The notes under the pieces were generated by a model that ran no database searches, was not told the origin of the DNA, and saw nothing but the letters and a program-made list of their open reading frames with translations. Of a stretch of 64,000 bases of DNA, positions 1-11,195 are shown one piece after another. How positions within the stretch are numbered: the first letter of the stretch is position 1; every line of letters begins with the position of its first letter. Origin of the DNA: Linum tenue (taxonomy: Eukaryota; Streptophyta; Magnoliopsida; Malpighiales; Linaceae); assembly GCA_946122785.1 (NCBI GenBank), contig CAMGYJ010000005.1, positions 88,034,547-88,098,546 of the forward strand. Reading direction: 5' to 3'. A program made the position numbers and the translations under genes.

Positions 1-2062
1 TCACGATGGGGGTCCACAAAATATCCCGGAGGCTAGAGCCTACGTGCCTACGATGAGCGATGCTGTTGGTGGAGGAACGAACAACAATGATCATGTTCCG
101 CCACGCGGCTATCTGCAAAATGTGCCTCTTCCTCCAAACGGGCTTGGCATGGATCCTGGGGGATTCGTACCGCAAGGGGAGCAACTCGGGGGGCAAACCT
201 TAATGCGATTCGAGATCAAGTAGCACAGATGCTGGCGGATCAGTTTGGTTTAGGGATTAGACCAGCGATGCCGCCAGTATATCGAAAATCGTATCCGGAT
301 TGGGTTGATAGATACTACCCCTTTCCACGTGTTTTTCGCATTCCTGATTTCATCACCTTCAGCGGGACTGGAGATCAGTCCACCGTCGAGCACATTGGAC
401 GATTCACGGTTAAGTGTGGTGATGTGAGTCATTTCTTGAAGTTGCGTTTGTTTGGCAACTCGTTGACCGGTCCCGCATTCACATGATACGTCAACTTACC
501 ATCGAACTCGGTTCAAACTTGGCAGCAAAATGGAACAAATGTTCCATGCCCAGTTCTACCGTTCTGAGCCAGAAGTAACTATGGCAGATTTGGCACGAAT
601 TCGCCAGCAGCTAGGGGAAACGGTAGAACACTTTTTAACTAACTTTAAGAATGCATGAAATCGTTGTTTTGTGAACTTGACAGAACGTGAGTTTGTTAAA
701 CTTGCCCAAGATGGATTGAATTTTGAACTTCGTAAAAAGTTTCAAGATAGGGAGTTTTCTGATATGTTTAAATTGATGTATTGCGCTGTTAGGTACGAAT
801 CTCTTCTCCATGAAGAAGAACATAAGAGAAGTGGCTCTCGTGGACAATATTTTCCTAATTTTGAAAACTAAGGTGTGAATAACGTCGGCAGCGATGTTGA
901 CGAGGTTGAAGTTGATTTGGCAGAGATTGTGCAGGGGAAGCCATATGTCTGTGCTTCTCTAGCCAAGGCTGAGGGGGAACCACAAGATGGAAAACCAAAT
1001 CGTGCTCCAATTCAAACTAGGAAATATTCCTTTGATGTTTCGAAATCAGAGTTGATTTTGGACCAGCTTTACAAAGATGGTCAAATTAAGTTAACTAGGG
1101 GACATACTATCACGCCAGCCGAAAAATTAAAAGGGAAACGATACTGTAAATGGCACAACAGTGCATCTCATTCAACTAACATGTGTGTTGTGTTTCGTAA
1201 CGTTGTGCATGACGCAATTGAGAAAGGCCGGTTCAAGTTAACAGAGTCGAGGAAGGAGGCCATGATTATCGACACAGACCCTTTCCCAAACATTTTCGAC
1301 GTCAACATGGTCAATCCCGATTTCTCTAAGATCAACCTGCCACGCTTCAAGCTGTTGTTGGATAAAACGCCACCGCTGAGTGGTAGTTCTGATGTGGCTT
1401 AGGGTGCTTCATCCTCCCAAGTGCAGGAGGGGCCACGCCTGGATCCAGCTGAGGAAGAGAAGCTATGTGCCCAATGTCGCGAAAAGCTAAACATTAGGGG
1501 AGCAAGGCCGAGCCAGTCGGTCCACCAGAGATAGGGACCACGAGAGTTCAAACCGAGGTACCCCTCGTATGAACGCAATGTCGAGGGAATATGTGCACCT
1601 GCATGGGGAAGAGGGCAGCGTAGGCAGTGGGTTGCTCAAAGTACCCCACCTTTCAAAATTCTACATTTTGGATTTGCCCAACCTGTGAGGGGTTCCCCAT
1701 CGGTCAGGAGAACCTTCAGGATGCAAAATGTGCCACAAGGTGGTTGGCACACCTATGACGTCCATCGTCAGCTGCCAATCGCGGTTGACGGGATGACAAG
1801 GACGCAGTATCGAAGGTACCTCCGCAAGAATGCTCAAGGAAGGAGGATTGTAAACTTGCAAGCAAATGTGAACGTGGACAACTCTACCGCGGGTCTGAGA
1901 TTGACTGTGGCCTGTGCTGGAAAAGTTGTTAAGGACAAGCTGGACGGGAAGGATCAGGAAGTCCCGAGAGAGGCTGAGTATGATGCTCAGTTGGATTACT
2001 CCTTTATCGAAGAGGAGATTCTGGAATTGAAGGAGCCGAAGTCAAAATCCTCTACAAGTAAA
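1..2062 (+). pseudogene. Decayed gag of a Tat-lineage Ty3/gypsy retrotransposon
   Basis: Fragments of a plant gypsy capsid polyprotein lie at 229-486, 671-1402 and 1685-2092. Family hallmarks are a block with DRYYPFPRVFRIPDF, the LTEREFVKLAQDGL block near 675, and a CKWHN...HSTNMCVVFRN block near 1145 typical of Tat-type gag. Breaks seen: a TGA at 484-486 where the family has Trp, a frameshift near 530, a TGA near 656, an in-frame TAA at 869-871, a stop at 1402, and further frame changes before 1685. The frame from 671 to 1402 is continuous apart from that one TAA. Gag would normally build the virus-like particle. No protease, RT, RNase H or integrase follows: similarity stops about 2,062, where an antisense gene begins. 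The 5' LTR and the start of gag lie before the window. The Tat assignment rests on gag style, the PPT and LTR at 9,094-9,120, and the antisense accessory genes. Confidence 0.8.
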
Positions 2063-2065
2063 ATC

Positions 2066-2986
2066 TTATTTATGCGGGGCCGCTTTAGCTAAATAATGGC
2101 CATATGCGAGCATGGTGGTATCTTGAACTACTGTTTGAAGAGCTGGTAGAGGGCCGTGAGTCGTTGGGAAATAATCATGTAGCCAAAGGTGTAGTAGCCA
2201 TAAGGGTCCAACACTGAGGATGCCACTTTCGTCTGTAGCCTCCTTGATACGATTCACCATGGTATACAGACCGCGATAGAGGTGACAGAGCAAAATTTCA
2301 TCAAGATTGGTACATTCGCCGTTGAAGATTGTAGAGGTTGTATGCGCATCCGTGTTGGGTTGTTGGGTGCAAAGCACGAATCGACCAAACCAGTAATGAA
2401 GGAAGGCCACCCGCTCGCTGTCGGATACGGGTTCACCCAGAATGATCGGCACGTTGCTGTTGTAGAGTGATTTGTAAGATCGGTCAAAAGCTATCAAGGT
2501 AGCTGGATCCAAGACTCTCCTTGATTGCACACGCAACTTTGATATGCCGGTCAGGGCCGCTATGTCGAGCAGAGTGATCGTCATCGACCCTAATGGGAGC
2601 ACGAAACAATTCGATTCCGTTGACCAGAAGCAGATGGCGGCTTTGAACAGCTCGAAATCAGGTTTCGGTGGCTTCGAACATAGAGAAAAAAACCGGTCGA
2701 GGCCTAATGCCTGCCATTGAGATACGGTTGCTGCATCATTGGCCAACCGACCATGCCAACATTTGAAGTCTGGATCCGAGATGGCCAACGCAGGAAGTGC
2801 TCGGGTCTTCCGTTTAAAGAATGGGTTGTTAACGGGGAGACGAAACAAAAGCTGAGATTTGTAAATTGGAAAAACGTCCAATAGCTCCATAATGGTAGTG
2901 GTCCGGTCACGAATGAGTGGACCAAGCCAACCCTCCTCATTGTCCTCTTTCGATATTATCTCGAGAGTGAAGTCAGCATTGGCCAT
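2066..2986 (-). CDS. Plant mobile domain (PMD) protein, 3'-truncated, antisense in Tat element (copy 1)
   Basis: This is a 306-codon open frame starting at an ATG in good context (AACATGGCC). It has the features of the PMD family (aminotransferase-like plant mobile domain, Pfam PF10536): NPFF...DFKCWHGRL near residues 53-80, a FKAAICFWS block, and the signature LGSMTITLLDIAALTGI near residue 150. Related Arabidopsis genes are MAIN and MAIL1, nuclear factors in gene and transposon silencing; whether transposon-borne copies share that role is not known. The frame ends at AKAAPHK and a stop. In copy 2 (4,752-7,809) the corresponding AKAAP is followed by more than 500 further codons with introns, so this copy looks cut off by the deletion that joined it to gag near 2,062. 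A TATA-like element lies about 360 bases upstream on the same strand, and the leader between may contain an intron. Confidence 0.75.
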   Translation of the reverse strand: MANADFTLEIISKEDNEEGWLGPLIRDRTTTIMELLDVFPIYKSQLLFRLPVNNPFFKRKTRALPALAISDPDFKCWHGRLANDAATVSQWQALGLDRFFSLCSKPPKPDFELFKAAICFWSTESNCFVLPLGSMTITLLDIAALTGISKLRVQSRRVLDPATLIAFDRSYKSLYNSNVPIILGEPVSDSERVAFLHYWFGRFVLCTQQPNTDAHTTSTIFNGECTNLDEILLCHLYRGLYTMVNRIKEATDESGILSVGPLWLLHLWLHDYFPTTHGPLPALQTVVQDTTMLAYGHYLAKAAPHK

Positions 2987-3342
2987 GTTTCCCTGAAAGT
3001 CCCGTCGTTCCCCTGGAGATAACGGGAGGAGAAACGCGACGAGGCTGCATTCACGAAGAGGTTAGTTGGGTTAGTGATAGTCATACATGCAGCGGTGGCC
3101 ACTCACCAGTCCAAAAACAGGCGTATAAACGGTTGGAGATAACACTAATTGGGAAGGAACAAGGCTTCAATACCAATGTGAAGTCAGGGCTACAAAACTT
3201 ACTCGCCGATGAACGGAAATCCTTGCAATGACATGACGGTGACTTTAGCAGCGTAGAAATCTGAGGTACGGTCTTCTGCTCAGTGAATCGTTGTTGGTTG
3301 AAGCTTTTTACTCGGGTAGGTTTAGGGTTTGGTACATGTGAC

Positions 3343-3350
3343 CTATTTAT
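3343..3350 (-). promoter_or_regulatory. TATA-like box of PMD copy 1
   Basis: On the - strand this reads ATAAATAG. It sits about 357 bases upstream of the copy 1 ATG and directly downstream (in - orientation) of the motif array at 3,480-4,740. The placement mirrors the clearer TATAAATA box of PMD copy 2. Confidence 0.45.
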
Positions 3351-3479
3351 TGGGAATTGCCGCGGCGGGGGAAGAAAGAAGTAGTGTCCTTTTTGGTTTG
3401 GGATCATGTCGTTGGTAGGGAATAGGAAAAGAAGTATACTCGCGTCGCTAGGCGAGAAGAGGGTTGCCGCAACAAGCAA

Positions 3480-4740
3480 ACAGAAATTTTAGCATTGAGC
3501 AAAGCAGCTTTGGGCCCAAACAGAATGGTTGAGGGCCACTGCAGTGTTGCTCCGCCAGGTGTGGAATTTTTTCCCCCAAAATAAATACCGCAAGATGGGC
3601 CGCAATAAAAAAAGAGATAGTTGGAACACAGATGCTGGCCTCTATAACGTTCGTGACGTTTTGGCCGCAAAAGTGTTGGCATGGACAAAACACTTGTGTG
3701 TTGGCAATTGGCTAAATCGATGTTGTGGGGTTCTTGCAACGATACAGGCAAAGAGGAAAAATTCAAAACATTGTCGTTTGGTCTAGCAGCGCTATGGTAG
3801 TCTACAAAAGCAATGTTGTTATGGGCCAAGGAAACCCTGCGTTGCCGCAAACAAGGCTGCTAGAAATTTGGCCAAGACCGAGGCATACGAGAGAGAGAAA
3901 ATAGAGTCGTTTGGAGAGGAAACAACGATGTGAAAAAAAAAAAGATTTCAAGCGGTTCTGGAAAGCTTGTCGCAATGTTGGAGGAAAAGAAGAAAATCAG
4001 AGCTGTTTGAGAAAGAAAAAACCAATGCTGCTGTAAACGACGTCTCCCCGGACAGCTGTGCCGCTACTGCTGCAGCTTTGGGGATTTAGAAACAATAATA
4101 ATAATAAAATAAAAGCAAATTGCCCTCTGCAGCGTTAGGCAAGGAAAAGCCAAAGGAAAGCTTGGGTTGTTGAGGTTTTTTTAAAAAATAAAAATAAAAA
4201 CTCATATTGTTGGCCGCAAAAAAACTTGGCCAAGTTATATACATATAAAAAATTATAATAGAAAGCAAAGCAAAGTTGTTTTTCGGTTGTAGCTTTGCGG
4301 CATGGAAAAAAAGTGTGTTTTGATTTAGTCAAGCAACATTGCAAGCTAGCTGCTCCAGTGTTGCAATAAAAGGAAAAGGAGCATGGCATAGCCCATCACA
4401 GCCTTGGCGAGAGGTAAAGCAACGTTGTTGGTATTTAATTTGGCCAAATTTTTATTAAAAAAAAAATGCTGAAACACCACTGTTTGGACGAAAGACGGTG
4501 CTGCGACGTTGTGTTAGAGATTTAGTTCGGCCAGAACAACACTTGGTTGCTAAAATATCAGTGCTGGTGGAACAAAATTTTCGGCATCGACGACGAACTA
4601 AAATAGAAAATTCCGATTTTTCAAAAGAGTAAGTCGTCTGAGAGCAAAAGAAACATTTGTGGCCGCACGAGCATGCCGAAAACAAAATAAATTCAGTTCG
4701 AAATAAATAAAGGCTGAAAGTAAAAGTAACAAGCTACTAG
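3480..4740. repeat. Degenerate motif array upstream of PMD copy 1
   Basis: This 1.26-kb non-coding stretch lies between PMD copy 1 and the 3' end of copy 2. It is packed with variants of two short words, AACGTTGTT/CGATGTTG and GCCGCAA/GCTGCGA, on both strands and separated by A- and T-rich spacers. Examples are near 3,655, 3,720, 4,420 and 4,500. The same vocabulary fills 8,030-8,830 and the U3 part of the element's 3' LTR. Short open frames here are shadows of low-complexity sequence. I infer that it is promoter DNA for copy 1; the exact repeat unit was not computed. Confidence 0.6.
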
Positions 4741-4751
4741 CCGTTGAGATG

Positions 4752-7700
4752 CTAGGCAATATAGGCCAGTTCCGCCCGCAATATGTCAAGACCGGTCCCT
4801 GCTGCTTGCCGAAGTTGAATGGCATGCGCCTGCTTGATCTCAAGCTTGTCATCAATCAAGGTCGTTTCCTGCGACGCTAGTGTCTGAGTTTCAATAGTGA
4901 GAGCTGTAATGGAGGCCTGAATCGCTGTGTGTTGGGAGACATCTCCAGCCAGTTCTTTTTTCTTGGCATGCACGTCTGCCTCGAGTCTGTTCATCTCGGC
5001 CTTCATCACAACAATTTTGAGTTCATCTGACAAAATTTCTTGTTCACGAGTTGCGCACTGCTGAGATCGAGCATCGTATTGAGAGGATAGATCCTGGAGC
5101 GCGGTGCGTTAGCAACGAGATGCTCCCTAACAGATTGGAGGGCCATTCCCCTTTCGGCACTGTGCTTTTCCAGCTCGAGGGCGTCGTGAGCACACTTCAT
5201 GTTTTTTTGTGCAAGTTGTTGAGCTCGCTTGGCAGTGGTCGTCTCTTCGAAACCAAGTCCAGGCAAGATTTCGGAAGCAGCCAATCCTCTCAATACGGTA
5301 AAAGCTGATTCAAGCTCGTTTGGTTGTGGAGGGTCAACCGCTTCTTCTAAGGAGAGGGAGAGAAATTGAGTAATCTTGTCGATAGCGTCTTTTATGGCTT
5401 GGGTTCGTGGATCAAGGTGGACCTCCATAGAGAGTGGAGGTCGAGCTTTAGCCAAAGAAGCGAAGAACTGCCCTGCCGTCTCAAAATCCGGTAGTTCCTG
5501 CAAGACAAGAGAAAGAATGGTCGAAAAACCAAAGTGCAGAAAGATTCATTATAGAGGAAAGATGAGTAGCTAGAGTTACCATCATTGTTGTGTTCGGTGA
5601 AGCAACACTGATGGTAGATGGAGCGGATTGGGTAAGGTCGGAGGAAGGAGATGACCGAGATGCAGGGATGTGAAAGATGGAAGGGTCGTTCTAGCTGAGG
5701 GTGTGTGGGTGGAAGTCAAAACGAAGCTGGCAGGTCTGAGATGTGGGATGGTTTGAGCAATAATAGTGGTGTTTCTTGTGCCTGAAGAAGGAAGTGCAAG
5801 GCTAACAGGGGTAGCCAGCGGGTTGCTAGCTTGAATGGATGGAGTAGTGGTGCCCTCGCGAGTCGCGTTTGGCCGTCAGTAGCTGGTCAGAGCCCTTATT
5901 CAACGGTGAATTGGACACTGAATGGCTAGCCTGTCCCGCAGGGCTGTTGCTGTCACGATCAGGAGTCAAGTCTGTTAGTGTTTCCCCATCATCGTCGGAA
6001 TCGGCCTCAGATTCGATGCTCATACTATCCGAGGTGGAATCGTTTTCGTCATCGGACTCCTTGTTCCCTTGATCCTACAAAGAAATAGAATTGCTTAAAA
6101 TGGCGCCCCAGGTTCGACACCGCTAGCTATATAATGTCTACTTGGACTCCATTTGAGGTTGGCTTGTAATGAGGGCGACCAGGTTATTCGATATTGGCCA
6201 AGTAAAGAAACAAAAGAGGAAGCATGACAAGTATGGTTACGAAGTGACGACAAAATGAAGTAAATGCTAATGGTTTCTCAAAGGAAGCCGTGATGAAGGA
6301 GTTAAAGAGAGGAATTTACCTCAAGAGGGGTGATCGAACGACTCTGTTTAGTGGGGCGAGTATCACCATGAAGTTTCACACAAGCTGCGCGTGGAAAAGA
6401 GTCGTGTAAATCGGCTTAAATAGAGTACCACAAAAAAAAAACCAAAATAGAAGTAGGTACCATACATGCTCGGCGTTTGGCGGAATCTGGATGGGGAGAT
6501 ACAATGAGCTCCTCGTCATCATTATAATCAGTTCCATCGAGCCCGCACTAGGTAATGCAGATGATGACATTGGCCGTAGGTTCGTCAAAGTAGCGAACCT
6601 CTTTAGTATTCCAAGCCAACCTATACGGTGATGTTACGGCGCCCTCGGTTGCATTGAAGTGCTTGAATGCGTTGGGAAGCAAATAGTCCCGACAAGCTTC
6701 CACATCCGCGATGCCCTGCGCAGGGAGTACTGCGATCCGAGTGTACAGCCGTGGATAATTCTTCGAGAAGGCAAGTGGAAGGGGCCATTGTTGTACTAGC
6801 CCGAACTGGCGGAAGGAAAAGTGTGGGTTGTAGACCTCGATGTTGAGATCGGCCGAAGCTTTAGGAGCAAAGATCATGTCTCTAGCCACTATCCAGCGAG
6901 CCCATTCTTCCATATACCAGTTGTAATCGTCGAGGGAGTCATCCTCTCCTGTTGGCTTTTGGCTGAAAGCAAGTTTGAATGATGGAGGTCCAAAGAGCCG
7001 AGTTTCAAATGGGGTAAAATTCTCGACACCTCTGGCCTTGTAGAAAATCGAGAAGTATATGGAAAATTCCTTCTTTAGTGGGGCAGCTTTGGCATAGTCA
7101 TGGCCGTAGGATAGGATCCCAACATCGCAAGCAGGCGAGAATACCAGCTCACGAAGTCCTTATCGAAGAAAACCCATGAAAATAGAGGTCGTTTCGGTTG
7201 AGTGAAGTATGGGTTGTCGGTGGGTGAGCAATGAAGGAGTAGCCGAGCATGAGCAGTGGGGTAAATGTTCAGTTTTGCCATGGTTGGATTGCCGGGGTTG
7301 GTTATAGCAGGACCGTGCAACCCCTCTCCTTTGTCTGTTAATGAAAGGGTGTCAAGTTCTATGGCGGGAGAGCTATCCAGGTTCCTCTATCTTTCCTGTG
7401 GATCGTCAATACTGCATATATGAGCTGCGAGGTCAACTGGAGGGGGCCTGTTGAGAGAAGAGGCCAAACAAGTAAAGATTAAGAGGCGAGGGGTGGCATT
7501 TCGATTTAAAGAGAGACAAGGCAAGTTGGGTACATGGCTGTTCACGCATGGATCGTGCATGGAATAATCAAGGAAAGCAGAAAAGATAGAGGTGTGCTGC
7601 ACAGGAGGTAAAGCACGAACACCGGCTAGCGGGAATGGCAATGTATGAGTAATCTATGTTGTTCATATGCTAAGTTGCATGACATATACACATCACAAGC

Positions 7701-7809
7701 AGGCTTGAATAGTCGAGAAAGAACAAGGGATAGGGGCGCCAAAAACATATAAAAAAGGGAAGAAATAGTTGTACCTTATTTGAGGAGGTATTCGACCGCC
7801 AGGAGCCAT
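4752..7809 (-). pseudogene. Multi-exon plant mobile domain gene, antisense in Tat element (copy 2, broken)
   Basis: The gene model on the - strand has GT-AG introns: exon 1 at 7,809-7,775 (ATG in CAACATGGC, peptide MAPGGRIPPQI), exon 2 at 7,447-6,466, exon 3 at 6,384-6,320, exon 4 from 6,074 to about 5,565, and exon 5 from 5,497 to 4,752. Reading frame is preserved across the first three junctions. Exon 2 holds PMD-type sequence (NPYF...DFVSWYSRL, then AKAAPLKKEF and a long EEWARWIV...FRQFGLVQQWP block). Exon 4 is acidic and Ser-rich, then Pro/Ser/Thr-rich. Exon 5 is a coiled coil ending AELAYIA. Breaks: TAG at 7,387-7,389, a frameshift near 7,085, TAG near 6,550, frame changes near 5,860 and 5,100. 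Compared with copy 1, the roughly 200-residue PMD core is missing between the WYSRL block and AKAAP. Confidence 0.75.
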
Positions 7810-7925
7810 GTTGGTGTCTGGAAAAGTTGGGGTTGCGGGCTCGAAGGAGAAGTCGATGGCGGGCTGGAGAGCCTTGCCGAAATTCAACGTTGAGGAATGG
7901 GAATTATGGAGGTAGCGGGGCTGTT

Positions 7926-7933
7926 TATTTATA
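7926..7933 (-). promoter_or_regulatory. TATA box of PMD copy 2
   Basis: TATAAATA on the - strand, 117 bases upstream of the copy 2 ATG at 7,809. It implies a transcription start near 7,900 and a leader of about 90 bases. It lies between the gene and the motif array at 8,030-8,830, the arrangement expected of a functional promoter. Confidence 0.6.
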
Positions 7934-8029
7934 GAGAGTAAGTGCCCAAACCTATATGGAAAAGGACGTCTTTGTGTCTGGTCATTAAGGATTCCTCGCT
8001 AAAGGAGGAAAAGGAGTTTGGTCGGGCCG

Positions 8030-8830
8030 ATATAGGTTTGGTCGCACAACGTTGTTTTAGCGATTAGAAAAAAAATTGCGGCCGTTTTGGCCAAGCGATG
8101 TTGCGGCTAGTTTGGGAGTCTAAAAGCTCTGTTGTTGAAAAAAAAAGGAGAAAAAGGGACGGTGCCATTTAGTATGAAAAGGGAAGGGCTGCGGCAATGG
8201 TAAACACAAGTGGTATATAAAAAATTAAATAATAATAATGATAATAATAATAGCAGGGCTGTTGAGCGGGAGTGAGAAGGAAATCAGAGCTGTTTGCAAA
8301 AAACAACATTGTTAGAATAAAAAAAAAAAGAAGGGAGAGAGTGGGCGGCCAAAATAACACGGTGAGGAATAAAAAAACAGGTTTGTTTGGACGATAAGCA
8401 GTGCCGCGAGGCCACAGAAACGACCATAATGGTATAAAATTATTTTTAAATTAAAATCATTATTCTTGCAGCGCTACTGAAGTAGAAACTATATTGTGGT
8501 GAGAATTTTATTTAGACCGAGTGAAAAACACCACTGCAGAGGGTCAAACAATGATGTCGGCGAGTTCAGGGTTCAAACAGCTCTAGCGGTGTTGGCCGCG
8601 ACGTTGGTGGCCATGTGAGAAGAAAAACTAACGTTATTGTTTTGGGCAGAAGCAACGTTGTGGGTACTGGTGCTATCGCCACAATCCTGCGGGGGAATAA
8701 GAAGAGAATAATATACGGCTTCGTTGGCCTATATGCTGGCGTGGAGAGAGATGGAGGTCGAGCGGTTCAATATTTCCAGCGTTGCCGACCCTTTTTCTTC
8801 TTCAGTCTCCATCTCGCTAAAGTTGTCTAG
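8030..8830. repeat. Degenerate motif array upstream of PMD copy 2
   Basis: Non-coding DNA with the same vocabulary as the arrays at 3,480-4,740 and 9,170-10,700. Examples are ACAACGTTGTTTTAG near 8,046, GCGATGTTGCGG near 8,094 and AGCAACGTTGTGGG near 8,649. It sits immediately upstream (in - orientation) of the TATA box at 7,926-7,933. I infer a promoter or enhancer module for the antisense PMD gene. Confidence 0.6.
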
Positions 8831-9093
8831 GGTTTGATTTAAAATATGACAAAAAACACATGGCCAATGTGTTGGCCGAACCAAGGTTTCGGTTGGAATT
8901 CAAATCCCCATGGTTTGGTATACATGATTGCATGACAAACTAATTCCATGCATTTGGTCAACATTTGAGCTTTGCCATGAAAACAATACAGCAGCAGTGA
9001 GTTCTTCTCCGCGAGCTGAGTTGGCTCGAATTTAGAGTTGTTTGAGGTGATTGGATGACGTTAACAATTTGGTTCATAATTCTTATAAACCAA

Positions 9094-9108
9094 ACTGTGG
9101 GGGGCATT
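9094..9108 (+). other. Polypurine tract of the Tat element
   Basis: ACTGTGGGGGGCATT directly precedes an LTR start TGTTGACACC. This is the standard primer site for plus-strand DNA synthesis in LTR retrotransposons and fixes the element's orientation as +. Confidence 0.8.
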
Positions 9109-9169
9109 TGTTGACACCTAAAACTATTTTGGATTAATTTAATGCCGCATTAATTAGTCTCGACATTTA

Positions 9170-10700
9170 ATTCGATACTCGAAACAAAAAATGGTACCGC
9201 AAGGAAGCTCAACGGTACCGCGACAGTGGAAACAACACTGTTGACCGGAAAATAAGATGTGGGTAGCGCGTTTAGTAGTGGTGTTGGAAAAGGAGTTTTT
9301 TTAATTAATTATTATTTTTATTCCTTGTCGGAAGGGGAGAAGGGATACCGCATGGAGACAAGCGGCATCGCAGAGAATTAAAACGTACCGAGAGAGGCCT
9401 TGAAAAACGGTGTCGATTAATTAAAAACTACATCGGGTAAGTGTGCCCCAAAAAAACGCCCAACCCAAACGTGCAAAATCGCGGCAATTTAACGTTGGTA
9501 TTTCTTTTTATTATGTTAGGCGGTGTGGTTTAATTCAAAACTGCACCGCGAGTAGGCCCAACGGTGCCGTTGTACTAGCAAACGACAGTGTTGAAAATAG
9601 ACGGTGTCGCGGAGGAAAAAACAAACGGAGCTGATTGGGGAAGAAAACGACACCGCAAGCCTGGAAGCAGAGTCGTTTAATATTAAAACGATGTCGCGGG
9701 TATAATAAAGCGGTGCTGTTTAGCTAAAAATGACACCGTTTAAGCCATCAATAGCGCCGCGATATTACTAAGCGATACCGTTTAGTTAGAAACCATACCA
9801 CAACAGGTTGGATTTTGGCGAGGCCCGACAAGCCAAACGGCACCGGAAGACGAGAAAACGGTACTGTTTGGTAGAGAACAATGTCGTGGAAATATTAAAC
9901 GGCGCCGAGGGATGAGAATTTGACCGCTTATCAATAATGAGCCAGTTTAATTAATTAATCTTTTTTAATAATTGTTTTAGACGGTGTTGTTTGGCTAAAA
10001 ACGATGCCGCGAGAGATATCAACAGCACAACGACACTAAGTAAACGACAGTGTTCAGTTAAAAAAAGTGTTGCAAGAATATAATAGTGTCGCTAAGTAAA
10101 CAAACGACGTTGTTTAGCTCAAAACAATGTTGCGAATCCCACATCGAGGAGTTGGGACCAAAGCTCAGAGACTCAAGAACACCACAGAATCAAGCTTATT
10201 CATGCCGCGAGACCGCAAGCTCAACAGGATCGCGAACCAAATGTTGCTGCAAGTGCTGCCTGGTAAGCAACAACATTGTTCTCTTTAACCTAGATTGATT
10301 AAATTCATGCCATGTTTGAACGTGGTTGATTATGGAGCTAGTTGTTAGTGAAGCAAAGTAGTGAGTTCAATGATGTCAAGAAGCGACATTGTTTCAATTT
10401 GATGACAAGCAGGCTAGTGATCAAGCATTGTTGAATTCCTAGCTAAATAATGTCGTGATTCGGACAAGGGCGCAACATCACTTGTGTCGTTATGTATTTG
10501 ACAATGCCGCAAATCCAACGATTCTGCTTGGATGAGAATTGACGTTGTTTAGTGGAGAACAACGTTGCCATGGGTGAGATCGCTGGGGAATTTATTCCTC
10601 ACAACGACGACGTTGCCGAGACATCAAGCTTTCATGCTCAGATTTTAGAAGTGAAGCGACGTTGTTCTACTACGCTGTCGTTTTATGAGCAGGGTGACTG
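9170..10700. repeat. U3 motif array of the Tat LTR
   Basis: Dozens of variants of a word of the form ACGGTGCCG/ACGATGCCGCGA alternate with GTTTAGTTAAAA-type spacers, grading rightwards into ACGACGTTGTTTAG and CAACGTTGCC forms. Adjacent words are often in opposite orientation, so each pair can form a small hairpin. The array ends about 200 bases before the TATA box. Confidence 0.65.
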
Positions 10701-10913
10701 CTGTGTGGTTTTGGAGGCGAGATGGATTATCGAACCATGGTGGATAGCTACAAATTTGGCGTAGCGTTGGTTTGCAAAGTCTCTTCAGAGCGGTTTCGCA
10801 CTCGTGGAAGTTACGCAACAAGGGAGAAGTTACCCGCACGGTTGACAGGAATGAAGAATGTGAGAGACAAAGGAGCGAAGGCAGTTACTACGAGTACGTG
10901 GAGAAGAGCGGGG

Positions 10914-10920
10914 TATAAAG
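10914..10920 (+). promoter_or_regulatory. TATA box of the Tat 3' LTR
   Basis: TATAAAG followed by a purine-rich leader (GGAAGAGAGAAAAG). It lies downstream of the U3 array in the sense orientation. Confidence 0.55.
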
Positions 10921-11195
10921 ATTTGGAAGAGAGAAAAGCTCGGGATGGCAAAATCAAATCTCAAACTGCACCGTCGCAGAATTATCATTGTTTCTCTCTA
11001 GTTTCGTAGAACCGCTCTGTCAAAGAACTCCTTTGCAGAGTCGTAGATCGTAGCTTGTACTCGTAGTTGCGGAGCTCTCCAGAGGAACCTCCATAGGAGT
11101 AGAGGTAACATAACTTAGAACGCTCCCGTTCGAACATAATTTGGAGAGGTGGTGAAGCGAGTAACGGTTGTCTTGGTTAGAAGTCAAAGGTGCAT

